Shown: positions 23,911 to 32,488 of the stretch, piece after piece | How positions within the stretch are numbered: the stretch's first letter is position 1 | Layout: every line of letters starts with the position of its first letter | NCBI GenBank assembly: GCA_020635395.1 | Contig: JACJZV010000001.1 | Span: 1,178,001 to 1,242,000 of the forward strand | Length of the DNA stretch: 64,000 nt | Direction: 5' to 3' | From: Flavobacteriales bacterium | Lineage (GTDB): Bacteria; Bacteroidota; Bacteroidia; NS11-12g; UBA9320 | Made by a program: the position numbers and the translations under genes | The notes under the pieces: model-generated | The model's input: the letters and a program-made list of their open reading frames with translations, nothing else | Database searches by the model: none | What the model was told of the DNA's origin: nothing

Positions 23911-26268
23911 TTACTTAAATTTATAGTTCCAAGAAATAGATGGAAGAATGGGGAATAGACTAATTTGTTTTAAAACGGTTTTACTGCTTGGGTCGTTATT
24001 ATCTTCAGAAGCTGCATAATAATAAAATGGATTTTTTTGGTTGTACGCATTGTAAACGCTGAACTCCCAGGTTTGCTCACCATGTTTTTTTTGCTTGGTA
24101 ATTTGCAATCCAATATCGGCTCGGTTGTATGCTTTCATTCTGAAGGCATTTCGCTCGCTGTATTCGGTGCCACTTTGCCAATAATTAAAATAAGAGGCAA
24201 ATGTTTGAAAATGACTCAACTGATAGGTGCTTAGGGGCAATGTTATTGCATTACCCGTGCCATATACCCATGTAGCCGAAAGGGTCATATTCTTCTTAAT
24301 TTTATATTGAGCCACCACAGATACATCGTGCCGGCGGTCATATTTGGCATAAAATTCTTTTCCAAAATTAAGTGAGTCAAACTGAAGTTTTGTCCAACTT
24401 AATGTGTAGCCCACCCATCCGGTTAGTTTGCCGGTTTTGCGTTGAAACAACACTTCTGTACCATAGCTTTTCCCGTTACCATTGGTCACATTATCCTCCC
24501 AAGTTACTTTTGATGAGCCTCCATTAAAAGCATCGGCCACCGACAAAAACGAGGCACCTTCTTTATAACCAATAATGTTGGACATCACTTTATAATACCC
24601 TTCTACGGTCAATGTAAAATTCAGCGAATCAAAATCTCGAGCAATACCTGTTGCCGCTTGCCAACTGCTCTGGGGTTTTACCTTTTCAGTGGCAGGAACC
24701 CACAAATCGGTTGGTAAACCAATACCACTGTTTGAAAGCAAGTGGATGTATTGATTCATATTGGCAAAAGAGGCTTTGGCCGAAAGATTTTTTTGCAATT
24801 TGTATGCAGCCGAAATGCGAGGTTCAGGTTTTACATAATTTGTTTTTCCAACAGAAAAAGTGCTGAGTCTGGCTCCCAATAGGGTGGTAAGTTTAAGGCC
24901 AATCTTTATTTCATCTTCAATGTAAACCCCGGTTTCAACGCCTTTAAAAGAGGTAGTCGATTTTACAGTGGAGTCATTAAAACCACCAATAACTACGGTT
25001 GCATTTGGTGTAAAACTGTGATGCGTTGCCAAAAAGCCAAATTTTATTTTATGTCGGGTGCTTGCATACCAATCATAATCTTGTTTTAAACTAAAATCTT
25101 GTATGCCAGAGCCATATCTTAGTCCGAAAGCGGTTGTGTCGTGGTCAATTTCGTCAGCGGCTATGAGCAAATCGTAGGTGCTGTAAATGGCCGAGGTATT
25201 TACAAACATTTTGTTATTCAATACATGATTCCATCGGAACGTGGTGGTGGCATTTCCCCAACCAAAATTTGCCTTAAACTTTGAATTGTCTGAGTTTTTG
25301 GTAGATGAATAAAACTTGTCTCTTCCAAAATATCCACTCAAGTAGATGTGGTCTTTGTCTGATAATTTATAATTGAGTTTTGCATTTAAGTCATAAAAAT
25401 AATAGCCGGCAGTGCTTCCATTGTTGGTAGCCAAAATAATTGGTTGGGTCAATGCGTCGATATACGTTCTTCTACCGGAAACAATGAATGAACCTTTACC
25501 TTTAGCCAATGGACCTTCTATTACACCACGGGAAGAAATAATGCCAATACCCATTTCTCCTGTCAAATGATCTTTATTGCCATCTTTCATATTCATGTCA
25601 ATAACCGATGATAGCCTACCACCGTATCGAGCCGGAAATCCACCTTTTATCAGTTCAACACTTCGCAAAGCATCACCATTAAAAAGGGAGAAAAACCCAA
25701 ACAAATGTTGGGCATTGTACACCGTGGCACCATCTAGAATAATTAAGTTTTGGTCGGGGCCTCCGCCACGCACATAAAGACCACTTTGCCCCTCGCTGCC
25801 ACTTTGCACGCCGGGCATTAGCTGAATAACTTTTAAAACATCTTTTTCGCCAAAAAGTGCCGGTATGTCTTTTATTTGTTTTATCGGAATATCTACGGTA
25901 CTCATTTGCACATTTTCGCTGGCTTTGTTGCGGGTTACGTTCACGGTGGCCACAGCCAGTTGGTTGCTGTTCGATTGCAAAAAGACACTCAAAACAGTAT
26001 CTTTTAAAAGATTTAGTTGAAATGTTTTTGAATTGTAGCCAACATAGTCGTAGATAAACGTGTATTCGCCAATAGGAAGTGTAATACTATAAAAACCAAA
26101 ATCGTTTGTTATGGCTCCATAAGGTTTATCTTGGGTATAAACCATCACACCGAGCAATGATTCATTACTGCCTTCTTCTTTTAAAAAGCCTGAAACCGTA
26201 ACTTTTTGGGCTTGTGCTTGTAGTAGGCCAAAGAGCAGTAGCGTAAATAGATAAATTTTTAATTTCAT
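23911..26268 (-). CDS. TonB-dependent receptor with carboxypeptidase-like N-terminal domain
   Basis: This 785-residue outer-membrane transporter begins with a signal peptide ending QAQA. A carboxypeptidase regulatory-like domain follows (about 22-110, VTVSGFLKEEGSNESLLGV). The plug comes next (KDIPALFGEKDVLKVIQLMPG, then GLYVRGGGPDQNLIILDGA) and then a 22-strand barrel ending PILPSISWNYKFK. It lacks the DUF4974/STN extension, so direct sigma signalling is unlikely, even though an ECF sigma gene lies divergently 175 nt upstream. It forms an operon with the DUF4249 lipoprotein. The ligand is not evident. Confidence 0.93.
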   Translation of the reverse strand: MKLKIYLFTLLLFGLLQAQAQKVTVSGFLKEEGSNESLLGVMVYTQDKPYGAITNDFGFYSITLPIGEYTFIYDYVGYNSKTFQLNLLKDTVLSVFLQSNSNQLAVATVNVTRNKASENVQMSTVDIPIKQIKDIPALFGEKDVLKVIQLMPGVQSGSEGQSGLYVRGGGPDQNLIILDGATVYNAQHLFGFFSLFNGDALRSVELIKGGFPARYGGRLSSVIDMNMKDGNKDHLTGEMGIGIISSRGVIEGPLAKGKGSFIVSGRRTYIDALTQPIILATNNGSTAGYYFYDLNAKLNYKLSDKDHIYLSGYFGRDKFYSSTKNSDNSKFKANFGWGNATTTFRWNHVLNNKMFVNTSAIYSTYDLLIAADEIDHDTTAFGLRYGSGIQDFSLKQDYDWYASTRHKIKFGFLATHHSFTPNATVVIGGFNDSTVKSTTSFKGVETGVYIEDEIKIGLKLTTLLGARLSTFSVGKTNYVKPEPRISAAYKLQKNLSAKASFANMNQYIHLLSNSGIGLPTDLWVPATEKVKPQSSWQAATGIARDFDSLNFTLTVEGYYKVMSNIIGYKEGASFLSVADAFNGGSSKVTWEDNVTNGNGKSYGTEVLFQRKTGKLTGWVGYTLSWTKLQFDSLNFGKEFYAKYDRRHDVSVVAQYKIKKNMTLSATWVYGTGNAITLPLSTYQLSHFQTFASYFNYWQSGTEYSERNAFRMKAYNRADIGLQITKQKKHGEQTWEFSVYNAYNQKNPFYYYAASEDNNDPSSKTVLKQISLFPILPSISWNYKFK

Positions 26269-26443
26269 TCTTGCAATAAATCGAATAAGAGCGGCTTTTG
26301 TTACACAGTTTTTGAAAAAAAGTGAAAAAAAAGTATCTTTTTCAAAAATAGTAGGAATGGTTGAAAAAAAGGGTCTTCAAAATATTTTTAAAAAATTGCA
26401 ACCTTTCCATAAAATTTGGCATTTCTATCGTTGAAAGGTTTTT

Positions 26444-26977
26444 GTGATAGCAGAAAAAGAAATAGCGAATTATATCAAAACACATCCAGAAATGGGTTTG
26501 AAGCTGGCCTTTGACCATTTTTCTGACTATTGCTACAATGTATGCTATCGCTATGTAAATCAAAATGAATTGGCAGAAGAAATGGTAATGAATTGTTTTA
26601 CAAAGGCATATCAGAATTTCGACAAATTTGAATACCAAAAAGAAGGCAGCCTTAAAGCCTGGCTCAAAACCATTGCCATAAATGAATGCCTGATGGCCTT
26701 GAGAAAAGATAAAAAAATGAAAGAGATTATGGCAGACGATACTGAGATAACCGACATTGGGTTTCAGTCAAATCATTTGGCATACAATGATATTTTAAAG
26801 GCACTCAATCAATTGCCCATTGCCTTAAAAACCGTTTTTAATCTGTTTGAAATAGAAGGATATAGTCACAAAGAAATTGCACAAAAGCTGGGTTGCACTG
26901 AAGGAAATTCGAAATCGAGCTTGAGCCGAGCAAAATCAAAGTTGCGACAACTTTTGCCCATATATGGTTTTAATTAA
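26444..26977 (+). CDS. ECF-type RNA polymerase sigma factor
   Basis: This 177-residue sigma factor probably starts at GTG 26444 (MIAEKEIANYIKTHPEMGL). Region 2 is at about 30-95 (YRYVNQNELAEEMVMNCFTK, AWLKTIAINECLMALRKDKK) and region 4 at about 118-170 (LPIALKTVFNLFEIEGYSH, CTEGNSKSSLSRAKSKLRQ). It is followed after 11 nt by a one-helix membrane protein that fits an anti-sigma factor, and then by an outer-membrane-type protein. The divergent receptor operon is a possible target. Confidence 0.92.
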   Translation: MIAEKEIANYIKTHPEMGLKLAFDHFSDYCYNVCYRYVNQNELAEEMVMNCFTKAYQNFDKFEYQKEGSLKAWLKTIAINECLMALRKDKKMKEIMADDTEITDIGFQSNHLAYNDILKALNQLPIALKTVFNLFEIEGYSHKEIAQKLGCTEGNSKSSLSRAKSKLRQLLPIYGFN

Positions 26978-26988
26978 AAAATGGAAAA

Positions 26989-27561
26989 ATGAAACAATTA
27001 TTTGAAAATATGGAAAGTAAAAACACACCAAGTTGGAATAAGGAAAAGGTGTGGAGCGATATTGAAAAGAACACAATCAGTAAAAAGAAAAAGGGCATTG
27101 TGGTGCCTTTATGGTTGAGTGGTTTGGCAGCCGCTTGTCTTGTATTTGCCCTGTTTTTGGGGTATAGAATTGGCGGCAACACAATGCAAAAAACGGTGGA
27201 ATACGTTTCTATAAAAGACACAGTTTACGTTGCCCAAAAAACAGTTGATACCTTTTTTAAAGACAAAATCATCGAATCCGAAAAATTAGTTTTTACCACA
27301 AAAATACAAACAGACACCCTGTTTGTTTCTCCGGCAACAATTGTGAAATTTGACACCATAGAGCTTATCAAAACGGTGTATGTGAAAACGGAAGATTCTT
27401 CAATCAATTCTATAAAAACCAACGAAAAAATTAAATACGCCTTTCATCCAAAAATGGGTGAAATAAAGGCTGAAAATCGGGTAGAAATCAAGTTGTTTAA
27501 CAATGATTACAGCAGGGGTAGTGTGGGGGTAAAACAACCCATGCTAACCGCCATTAAATAA
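26989..27561 (+). CDS. Single-pass membrane protein, candidate anti-sigma factor
   Basis: This 190-residue protein has a ~40-residue basic cytoplasmic part (MKQLFENMESKNTPSWNKEK) and one membrane helix (about 42-62, VVPLWLSGLAAACLVFALFL). A Thr/Val-rich extracytoplasmic part follows with repeated KDTVYV / DTLFV / DTIELIKTVYV strings. The position between an ECF sigma gene and an outer-membrane protein gene, with tight spacing, matches anti-sigma factors. No zinc motif or FecR domain is present, so the assignment rests on topology and context. Confidence 0.75.
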   Translation: MKQLFENMESKNTPSWNKEKVWSDIEKNTISKKKKGIVVPLWLSGLAAACLVFALFLGYRIGGNTMQKTVEYVSIKDTVYVAQKTVDTFFKDKIIESEKLVFTTKIQTDTLFVSPATIVKFDTIELIKTVYVKTEDSSINSIKTNEKIKYAFHPKMGEIKAENRVEIKLFNNDYSRGSVGVKQPMLTAIK

Positions 27562-27588
27562 AAGTTAGTTCACATAAAATTTAGGAAA

Positions 27589-28647
27589 ATGAAAAATTTA
27601 AAAAAATTAATCGTTATGGCTTTTTTGTGCCTTGTTTGTTCCGCCGGTTTTGGGCAGTTCGATCGTTCTTTTGTTCCTCAAGTGTCATACAACTACAACA
27701 ATAAACTATTGTTTAAGTGGCTGATAGACTATGACTTATTGGGAAACAAAAAGTTTGACCACATCGAAGAAACCGGCAAATACACGCTTCATCTATACGA
27801 AAAAATCGATCAAATTAGACCCGATTTAATAAAGCTTGAAAAAATTGACGTGACCTATTTGGTCGGAAAGGATATTTCAAAAGTGGTGGTAAACTCCGCC
27901 TCATCTACAACCTATCAGTTTCGGGATTCTCTACTTGAATTTACGGGTAAACATAAAGTTACCATTGAGGATGATGCTGACGGCGAAATACAACTTTTTT
28001 TTAACGATATTAATGATTTGAAGGAGCTTGAAAATATTGATTTTAAGCTAATTAAAGAAAAAATTGAGCGTGATGCAAAAAACAAAAAAACAATTTCGGG
28101 TTACAAAACTAAAGAACTGTCATTCATACAAAATCAGGCAGAATTTGGAAGATATGGATTGATGAACAGGCAAAAACACTCCGTTTGGGGCATGCAAAGC
28201 ACGGTTTTGGGTACGTATATGCTTGGCAACTTTGGTATAGGGGTTGGGGCAGAATTTTCAAGAATGAGGTATATGGAAATGAATGATGGAAGGTCGGCAT
28301 TATTCTCTAAAATTGGGCTTAATGTGGATGTCAATTATTTCGATGACCCGAGTAAGTTGAGGTTTTCCGGTAGTTATACCTCCATCGGCTTTTCGCACCA
28401 GCGTAATGTGCTACCGTCAAGTGGAGGAATGAATATGTTGGGATACGAAATAGGTGCTTTTGGTTTAGGCGGTTCCTGGGCACAGGCTCAATTCAATACA
28501 AGTCAAACCTATAAACATAGGGATATGGAATTAGGAGGAGTATATTTGGGCATAGTTGGCGAAACCAACAAGATTAAAACCGCTTTGAGATGGAACATCG
28601 GCGATGCCAATGATTTTATGTGTTTGTCGGTGGCGTATAAATTTTGA
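27589..28647 (+). CDS. Secreted / outer-membrane protein of unknown function
   Basis: This 352-residue protein has a signal peptide (MKNLKKLIVMAFLCLVCSAG, cleavage after FGQ). The N-terminal half is mixed and charged. From about residue 200 the sequence alternates hydrophobic and polar residues in barrel-like strands (GTYMLGNFGIGVGAEFSR, KIGLNVDVNYFDD, RFSGSYTSIGFSH) and ends in an aromatic strand MCLSVAYKF, an outer-membrane insertion signal. It is third in the ECF sigma set and may be the output or sensor at the outer membrane. Family not recognised. Confidence 0.75.
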   Translation: MKNLKKLIVMAFLCLVCSAGFGQFDRSFVPQVSYNYNNKLLFKWLIDYDLLGNKKFDHIEETGKYTLHLYEKIDQIRPDLIKLEKIDVTYLVGKDISKVVVNSASSTTYQFRDSLLEFTGKHKVTIEDDADGEIQLFFNDINDLKELENIDFKLIKEKIERDAKNKKTISGYKTKELSFIQNQAEFGRYGLMNRQKHSVWGMQSTVLGTYMLGNFGIGVGAEFSRMRYMEMNDGRSALFSKIGLNVDVNYFDDPSKLRFSGSYTSIGFSHQRNVLPSSGGMNMLGYEIGAFGLGGSWAQAQFNTSQTYKHRDMELGGVYLGIVGETNKIKTALRWNIGDANDFMCLSVAYKF

Positions 28648-28717
28648 TTTCAAAAAAAAAAATAGTACGATAAGATTCAATCCTTTTTAAACCTTCATCT
28701 GTTACACCAATAAAAAC

Positions 28718-28725
28718 TACCTTTG
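28718..28725 (+). promoter_or_regulatory. -7 box of ribBA
   Basis: TACCTTTG matches TAnnTTTG. It overlaps an in-frame TTG at 28723, which therefore cannot be the start, and ends 9 nt before ATG 28735. Confidence 0.65.
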
Positions 28726-28734
28726 CTACGCAAA

Positions 28735-29943
28735 ATGGAAGACATAAAACTTGATACAATTGAATCGGCTATTGCCGACATAAAAGCAGGTAAAATTGTT
28801 ATTGTGGTGGACGATGAAGACCGCGAAAATGAAGGCGATTTTGTGGCCGCAGCCGAATGTGTAACTCCCGAAATGATTAACTTTATGGCCAAAGAAGGCC
28901 GCGGATTAATCTGCGTTCCGCTCACAGAAGAGCGTTGTCAAGAACTAAATCTCGAACTTATGGTGGGCAAAAACACTGCTCAATTCGAAACACCGTTTAC
29001 CGTTTCGGTTGATTTGATTGGTCACGGAACCAGCACCGGAATTTCGGCCAGTGATAGAGCAAAAACAGTGCAGGCATTGGTTAATCCAAATACAAATCCT
29101 AATGAATTAGGAAAACCTGGACACATTTTTCCTCTAAAAGCAAAAACCGCTGGGGTGTTGCGAAGAGTAGGCCACACCGAGGCTTCCATAGATTTGGCGA
29201 GATTGGCTGGATATAGTCCCGCTGGATGTATTGTGGAAATTATGAACGAAGACGGCACCATGGCTCGATTGCCGGATTTGGTAAAAGTGGCCAAAAAATT
29301 TGATATGAAATTGGTGTCTATCGCCGATTTGATTGAATACCGATTAAAACACGAAAGCCTGATAGAGCGGCAGATAGATATTCATTTGCCAACCGATTTT
29401 GGCGATTTTAATTTGGTGGCTTACAAACAAATTACTACCGACCAAGATCATTTGGCTCTTGTAAAAGGCGAATGGACAGAAGACGAACCCGTTTTGGTGC
29501 GTGTACATTCGAGCTGCGTTACGGGAGATATTTTTGGTTCGTGTCGTTGCGATTGTGGTGAACAATTGCAAAAAGCCATGCAAAAAATTGAGGAAGAAGG
29601 AAAAGGGGTAATTGTGTATATGAATCAGGAGGGGAGGGGCATAGGGCTGCTCAACAAATTGAAAGCCTACAAACTTCAAGAGCAAGGTTTAGATACTGTG
29701 GAAGCCAACCTCGAATTAGGTTTTAAAATGGATGAGCGGGATTATGGCGTAGGGGCTCAAATTTTGAGAGATTTGGGTGTTCGGAAAATTCGGTTAATGA
29801 GCAACAATCCTCGCAAAAGAAATGGTTTGCACGGCTACGGGTTAGAGATTGTGGAGAATGTTCCTTTAAAGGTAAAACCCAACCCCCACAACAAATTTTA
29901 TCTCGAAACCAAAAAAGAAAAATTAGGCCACGAACTGAGTTGA
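28735..29943 (+). CDS. ribBA: Bifunctional DHBP synthase / GTP cyclohydrolase II
   Basis: This 402-residue riboflavin-pathway enzyme starts MEDIKLDTIESAIADIKAGK. The N-terminal RibB domain (about 1-200) shows VVDDEDRENEGDFV, the acidic metal loop, and GHTEASIDLARLAG. The C-terminal RibA domain (about 210-395) shows the zinc cysteines SSCVTGDIFGSCRCDCGEQL and the GTP-binding YMNQEGRGIGLLNKLKAY. It makes both the 4-carbon unit and the pyrimidine precursor of riboflavin. The start is set by the -7 box at 28718-28725. Its stop overlaps the TTG start of rnhA. Confidence 0.97.
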   Translation: MEDIKLDTIESAIADIKAGKIVIVVDDEDRENEGDFVAAAECVTPEMINFMAKEGRGLICVPLTEERCQELNLELMVGKNTAQFETPFTVSVDLIGHGTSTGISASDRAKTVQALVNPNTNPNELGKPGHIFPLKAKTAGVLRRVGHTEASIDLARLAGYSPAGCIVEIMNEDGTMARLPDLVKVAKKFDMKLVSIADLIEYRLKHESLIERQIDIHLPTDFGDFNLVAYKQITTDQDHLALVKGEWTEDEPVLVRVHSSCVTGDIFGSCRCDCGEQLQKAMQKIEEEGKGVIVYMNQEGRGIGLLNKLKAYKLQEQGLDTVEANLELGFKMDERDYGVGAQILRDLGVRKIRLMSNNPRKRNGLHGYGLEIVENVPLKVKPNPHNKFYLETKKEKLGHELS

Positions 29944-30401
29944 TAACCATTTATACCGACGGTTCATCTATTGGCAATCCGGGTCCGGGGGGCTACGGCG
30001 TGGTGCTAAAAAAAGGCGACCACCGAAAAGAAATGTCGGAAGGCTTTAGACTTACCACCAACAACCGCATGGAGTTATTGGCCGTTATTGTGGCTTTAGA
30101 GGCTTTAAAAAAGCCAAACTTAAACGTTACTATTTACAGCGACTCAAAATATGTGGTGGATGCTATCGAAAAAAAATGGGTATATGGTTGGCAGAGAAAA
30201 GGTTTCGATAAAAAGGCCAACCCCGATTTATGGCGACGATTTCTAAAAATTTACCCTCAGCACAACGTAAAAATGATGTGGGTAAAAGGCCATGCAGGCA
30301 TACCGGAAAACGAACGATGCGACCAACTGGCCACTACCGCCGCCGCCGGAAACAATTTAAAAGTGGACGAGGGGTATGAGGGAGAAAAAGGGTTGTTTTA
30401 G
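29940..30401 (+). CDS. rnhA: Ribonuclease HI
   Basis: This 153-residue enzyme degrades RNA in RNA-DNA hybrids. The catalytic acidic set is visible: Asp7 in ITIYTDGSSIGNPG, Glu45 in NNRMELLAV, Asp68 in IYSDSKYV, and the last Asp in ENERCDQLA, with the His loop KGHAGIPEN. The start is TTG 29940, overlapping the ribBA stop by 4 nt (TTGA), because the family begins directly at MI.IYTDG and no ATG is available. The overlap implies translational coupling to riboflavin synthesis. Confidence 0.95.
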   Translation: MITIYTDGSSIGNPGPGGYGVVLKKGDHRKEMSEGFRLTTNNRMELLAVIVALEALKKPNLNVTIYSDSKYVVDAIEKKWVYGWQRKGFDKKANPDLWRRFLKIYPQHNVKMMWVKGHAGIPENERCDQLATTAAAGNNLKVDEGYEGEKGLF

Positions 30402-30761
30402 TTTCTAAGATTGAAAGTTATGCTTTTTACTACTTTTAAATCGTACTATACAATTCGTGTCAGTCGGTTTGCAAAAAATTCTACACGAGCCTTTTTTTGT
30501 ACAAATCTTTCTGCTTCGGAATATTTGAATAATGGTTTCAATCTAAATGTTAATTGATAAGAATCAAATTTAACACTTCAGTAAAAAAACACCCTTTATG
30601 AAACTGTTTTTTTAGAATTATAAAGTTTGACAGCTATACTTAAAATGGCCAAAAACAATATAACGTATTTACCAGAGGTTGCAAAATTTTCAATACTGGA
30701 ACTAATGATGTTTGATTTAAATGTAATTCGCTCTACAAGCCAGCCAATTCCAGATACTTAA
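30402..30761 (-). pseudogene. Decayed coding debris beside the IS element
   Basis: This 360-nt stretch has no complete gene. On the minus strand an open frame of about 53 codons (30596-30757) runs out of the IS end with no start codon. It contains a hydrophobic segment KYVILFLAILSIAVKL, like the last helix of a membrane protein. A second frame (30446-30577, stop TAG) reads YQLTFRLKPLFKYSEAERF and looks like a C-terminal end of another protein. Both lack starts. They are probably remnants of genes disrupted by the insertion, but chance open frames are possible. Confidence 0.35.
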
Positions 30762-30785
30762 CTACACCCCAAAGTTAGGACAAAA

Positions 30786-31655
30786 TCAAAGGTACTTATA
30801 ATTAACTTTTTCTGATTTATTTGGGTTAAAATATTTCTGTAATGGGGTTAAATTCCCTATAGAGCTATGCCTTCTTTTTGTGTTGTAAAATTGGATGTAT
30901 TGGTTGATTTGTTGGTATAATTCCAAGCCCCCGTTGGGAGGGTTTAGATAGATTTTTTCTTGCTTTAATGAACGCCAAAAACGTTCGATGTAAATGTTGT
31001 CTGTAGCCCTTCCTTTGCCGTCCATAGAGATTTGTATGTTGTTTTGTTTTAGAATGTTTAGATAAATTTCGCTGGTGTATTGCGAGCCTTGATCGGAGTT
31101 GTGAATGTGAGGTTTTCCGTGTAGTTTTATGGTATCTGTGAGCAAGTCTGCACACCACTGTGCGGTCATCGTGTTAGACAGACTCCAGCCCACTATTTTT
31201 CTGCTATACACATCAATGATAGCTGCCATAAACATATGGCCTCTAAACATTGGAATATACGTTATATCTGTTTGCCAAACGTGGTTTGGGTGTTCTACTT
31301 TGAGTCCACCAAGCAGATAGGGATAATGACAGTTTGCCTTGTCTCTAAGGGTGGTTTTGGGCTTGGCATAAATGGTTTTTAGACGCATTTGACGATATAG
31401 TCTGCGAACACGTTTTTCGTTGATTTGATAACCCAAGTCTTCTTTGAGATAGGTCGTCATTCGAGCCACACCATAGTATGGATGTGCCATAAAACATTGG
31501 TCTATGGTTCGCATCAACTGCTCGTTTAATGCACTGGTTATCTTGGGCTTGTAATAAACACCAGATCTATTGATGCCCATTAATTTGCAACGCTCCATTA
31601 AGGGTAGTCTTGAACGCGTTTGTACAGCTCGCTGCCGTTTTTCTGTCAAACTCAT
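30786..31655 (-). CDS. IS3-family transposase OrfB (DDE integrase)
   Basis: This 289-residue frame encodes the catalytic half of the transposase. It has an HTH_21 segment (about 40-95, CFMAHPYYGVARMTTYLKED) and an rve integrase core. The DDE residues are Asp in WQTDITYIPM, Asp in HNSDQGSQYTSE and Glu in NIYIERFWRSLKQEKI, with the typical tail QFYNTKRRHSSIGNLTP. Its ATG overlaps the OrfA stop by 4 nt. The frame is open upstream through a U UUU UUA slippery heptamer, so it is also expressed as an OrfAB fusion. Confidence 0.93.
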   Translation of the reverse strand: MSLTEKRQRAVQTRSRLPLMERCKLMGINRSGVYYKPKITSALNEQLMRTIDQCFMAHPYYGVARMTTYLKEDLGYQINEKRVRRLYRQMRLKTIYAKPKTTLRDKANCHYPYLLGGLKVEHPNHVWQTDITYIPMFRGHMFMAAIIDVYSRKIVGWSLSNTMTAQWCADLLTDTIKLHGKPHIHNSDQGSQYTSEIYLNILKQNNIQISMDGKGRATDNIYIERFWRSLKQEKIYLNPPNGGLELYQQINQYIQFYNTKRRHSSIGNLTPLQKYFNPNKSEKVNYKYL

Positions 31656-31942
31656 TTGCCCAAGACTTTCTTTAAAAAATCAATCTGCATTTGCATATGA
31701 CCGATTTTGTTGTACAATTTCTCGGTGTCTTCAGACCCTTTTTCTTTGGTCGACTTTGACTCAAATACTTCCGAGGCATTCTCCAAAAACTCCTTTTTCC
31801 AAGATACAATCTGGGTGCTATGCAGCTCATACTTACTGGCCAGTTCTTGCAATGTCTGACGTTCTTGAAGGGCTTCAATGACCACTTTGGCCTTAAATCC
31901 CGAACTAAATTTTCTACGCTTTTTGCTCATTTTCCAATTCAA
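31652..31942 (-). CDS. IS3-family transposase OrfA (HTH)
   Basis: This 96-residue N-terminal part of the transposase has the IS3/IS911 HTH pattern (FSSGFKAKVVIEALQERQTL, then ELASKYELHSTQIVSWKKEF). A leucine-zipper-like end follows (KLYNKIGHMQMQIDFLKKVL). It may start at the ATG at 31930 (MSKKRRKF). A T TTT TTA heptamer at 31673-31679, in the correct phase nine codons before the stop, can move ribosomes by -1 into OrfB. Confidence 0.9.
   Translation of the reverse strand: MNWKMSKKRRKFSSGFKAKVVIEALQERQTLQELASKYELHSTQIVSWKKEFLENASEVFESKSTKEKGSEDTEKLYNKIGHMQMQIDFLKKVLGK
31673..31679 (-). promoter_or_regulatory. Programmed -1 frameshift heptamer
   Basis: The minus strand reads T TTT TTA in the OrfA phase (GAT TTT TTA). 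After a -1 shift the frame TTT TTT AAA GAA is open into OrfB. This is the classical X XXY YYZ arrangement used by IS3 elements to make OrfAB transposase. Confidence 0.7.
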
Positions 31943-32456
31943 ATTTATTAATCTTTTGAATTGTCCTTTTTTTGGGGAGTACTATATTATTTTTAACAAT
32001 ATCCTCATACCTACTACCAAAAACACCAATATTAATAAAATCCAAATTGGAGATTTTTGCCCATTCGTTTTTATTATTAAAGGTTATTACACTTTTTATA
32101 TTTTCACTCAAACCGTGTGAAACTTTATTTTCAAAACAAATAACCAGAATTTTAACAAGTTGATTATATGGATTTGACAAACGTATCTTATTTGGTTTAC
32201 TACTGTTATGCAAACTCAAAATTTCGTTTGAATCAACAGTTACCAGTTTTTCGCTCTCAACCTGTACCCTACAATTACCTACCAGAGGCAAAACAATTAA
32301 ATCAGAAAAATCAAAATCTAACTCGAAAAACTTGTCTGGATTAATGTCAATTTCTCTCACCTCTAAAAGGTGATGAATTTGTGAAAATATCATAGAATAA
32401 TTTTCATTTTCTACCAATTTCGCAGTTTCAGAACCTCTAAAAATGGAATGTGTCAT
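31914..32456 (-). pseudogene. Cupin/pirin-like gene truncated by the IS
   Basis: The frame starts at ATG 32456 (MTHSIFRGSETAKLVENEN). The alternative start at 32483 overlaps the -7 box at 32481-32488. About 158 native residues resemble the C-terminal cupin half of pirin/quercetinase-like proteins (DLIVLPLVGNCRVQVESEKL, EILSLHNSSKPNKIRLS). Native sequence ends at the IS border (31982). The last ~22 residues (VLPKKRTIQKINKFELENEQ) are read from the IS end and OrfA start region. The original 3' end is not recognisable on the other side of the IS. Function probably lost or altered. Confidence 0.6.
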
Positions 32457-32480
32457 TATTTTTTTCTTACCCTTATTTAG

Positions 32481-32488
32481 CAAAGTTA
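32481..32488 (-). promoter_or_regulatory. -7 box of the cupin-like gene
   Basis: The minus strand reads TAACTTTG, matching TAnnTTTG, 24 nt upstream of ATG 32456. Confidence 0.55.

Larger units (their letters stand above)
30762..31982 (-). mobile_element. IS3-family insertion sequence (about 1.22 kb)
   Basis: The element has two overlapping transposase frames on the minus strand and matching ends. The left end (from 30762, CTACACCCCAAA) and the reverse complement of the right end (to 31982, GTACTCCCCAAA) agree over about 30 nt, including the shared block AGGACAA. Size and gene layout fit IS3 (IS150-like). No clear target-site duplication was found. The right end lies inside a cupin-like gene, which it truncates. 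Confidence 0.85.

Noticed and set aside
28723..28734. TTG 28723 as start of ribBA
   Set aside because: It lies inside the TACCTTTG -7 box; ATG 28735 matches the family start.
30515..30530. GGAATATTT-like string as a third copy of the SOS-like operator
   Set aside because: Only one half-unit is present, without the TTCC partner or the spaced second unit, and it is not at a promoter.
30762..31982. Target-site duplication of the IS element
   Set aside because: Comparing flanks at several possible end positions gave no convincing 3-4 nt match, so none is claimed.
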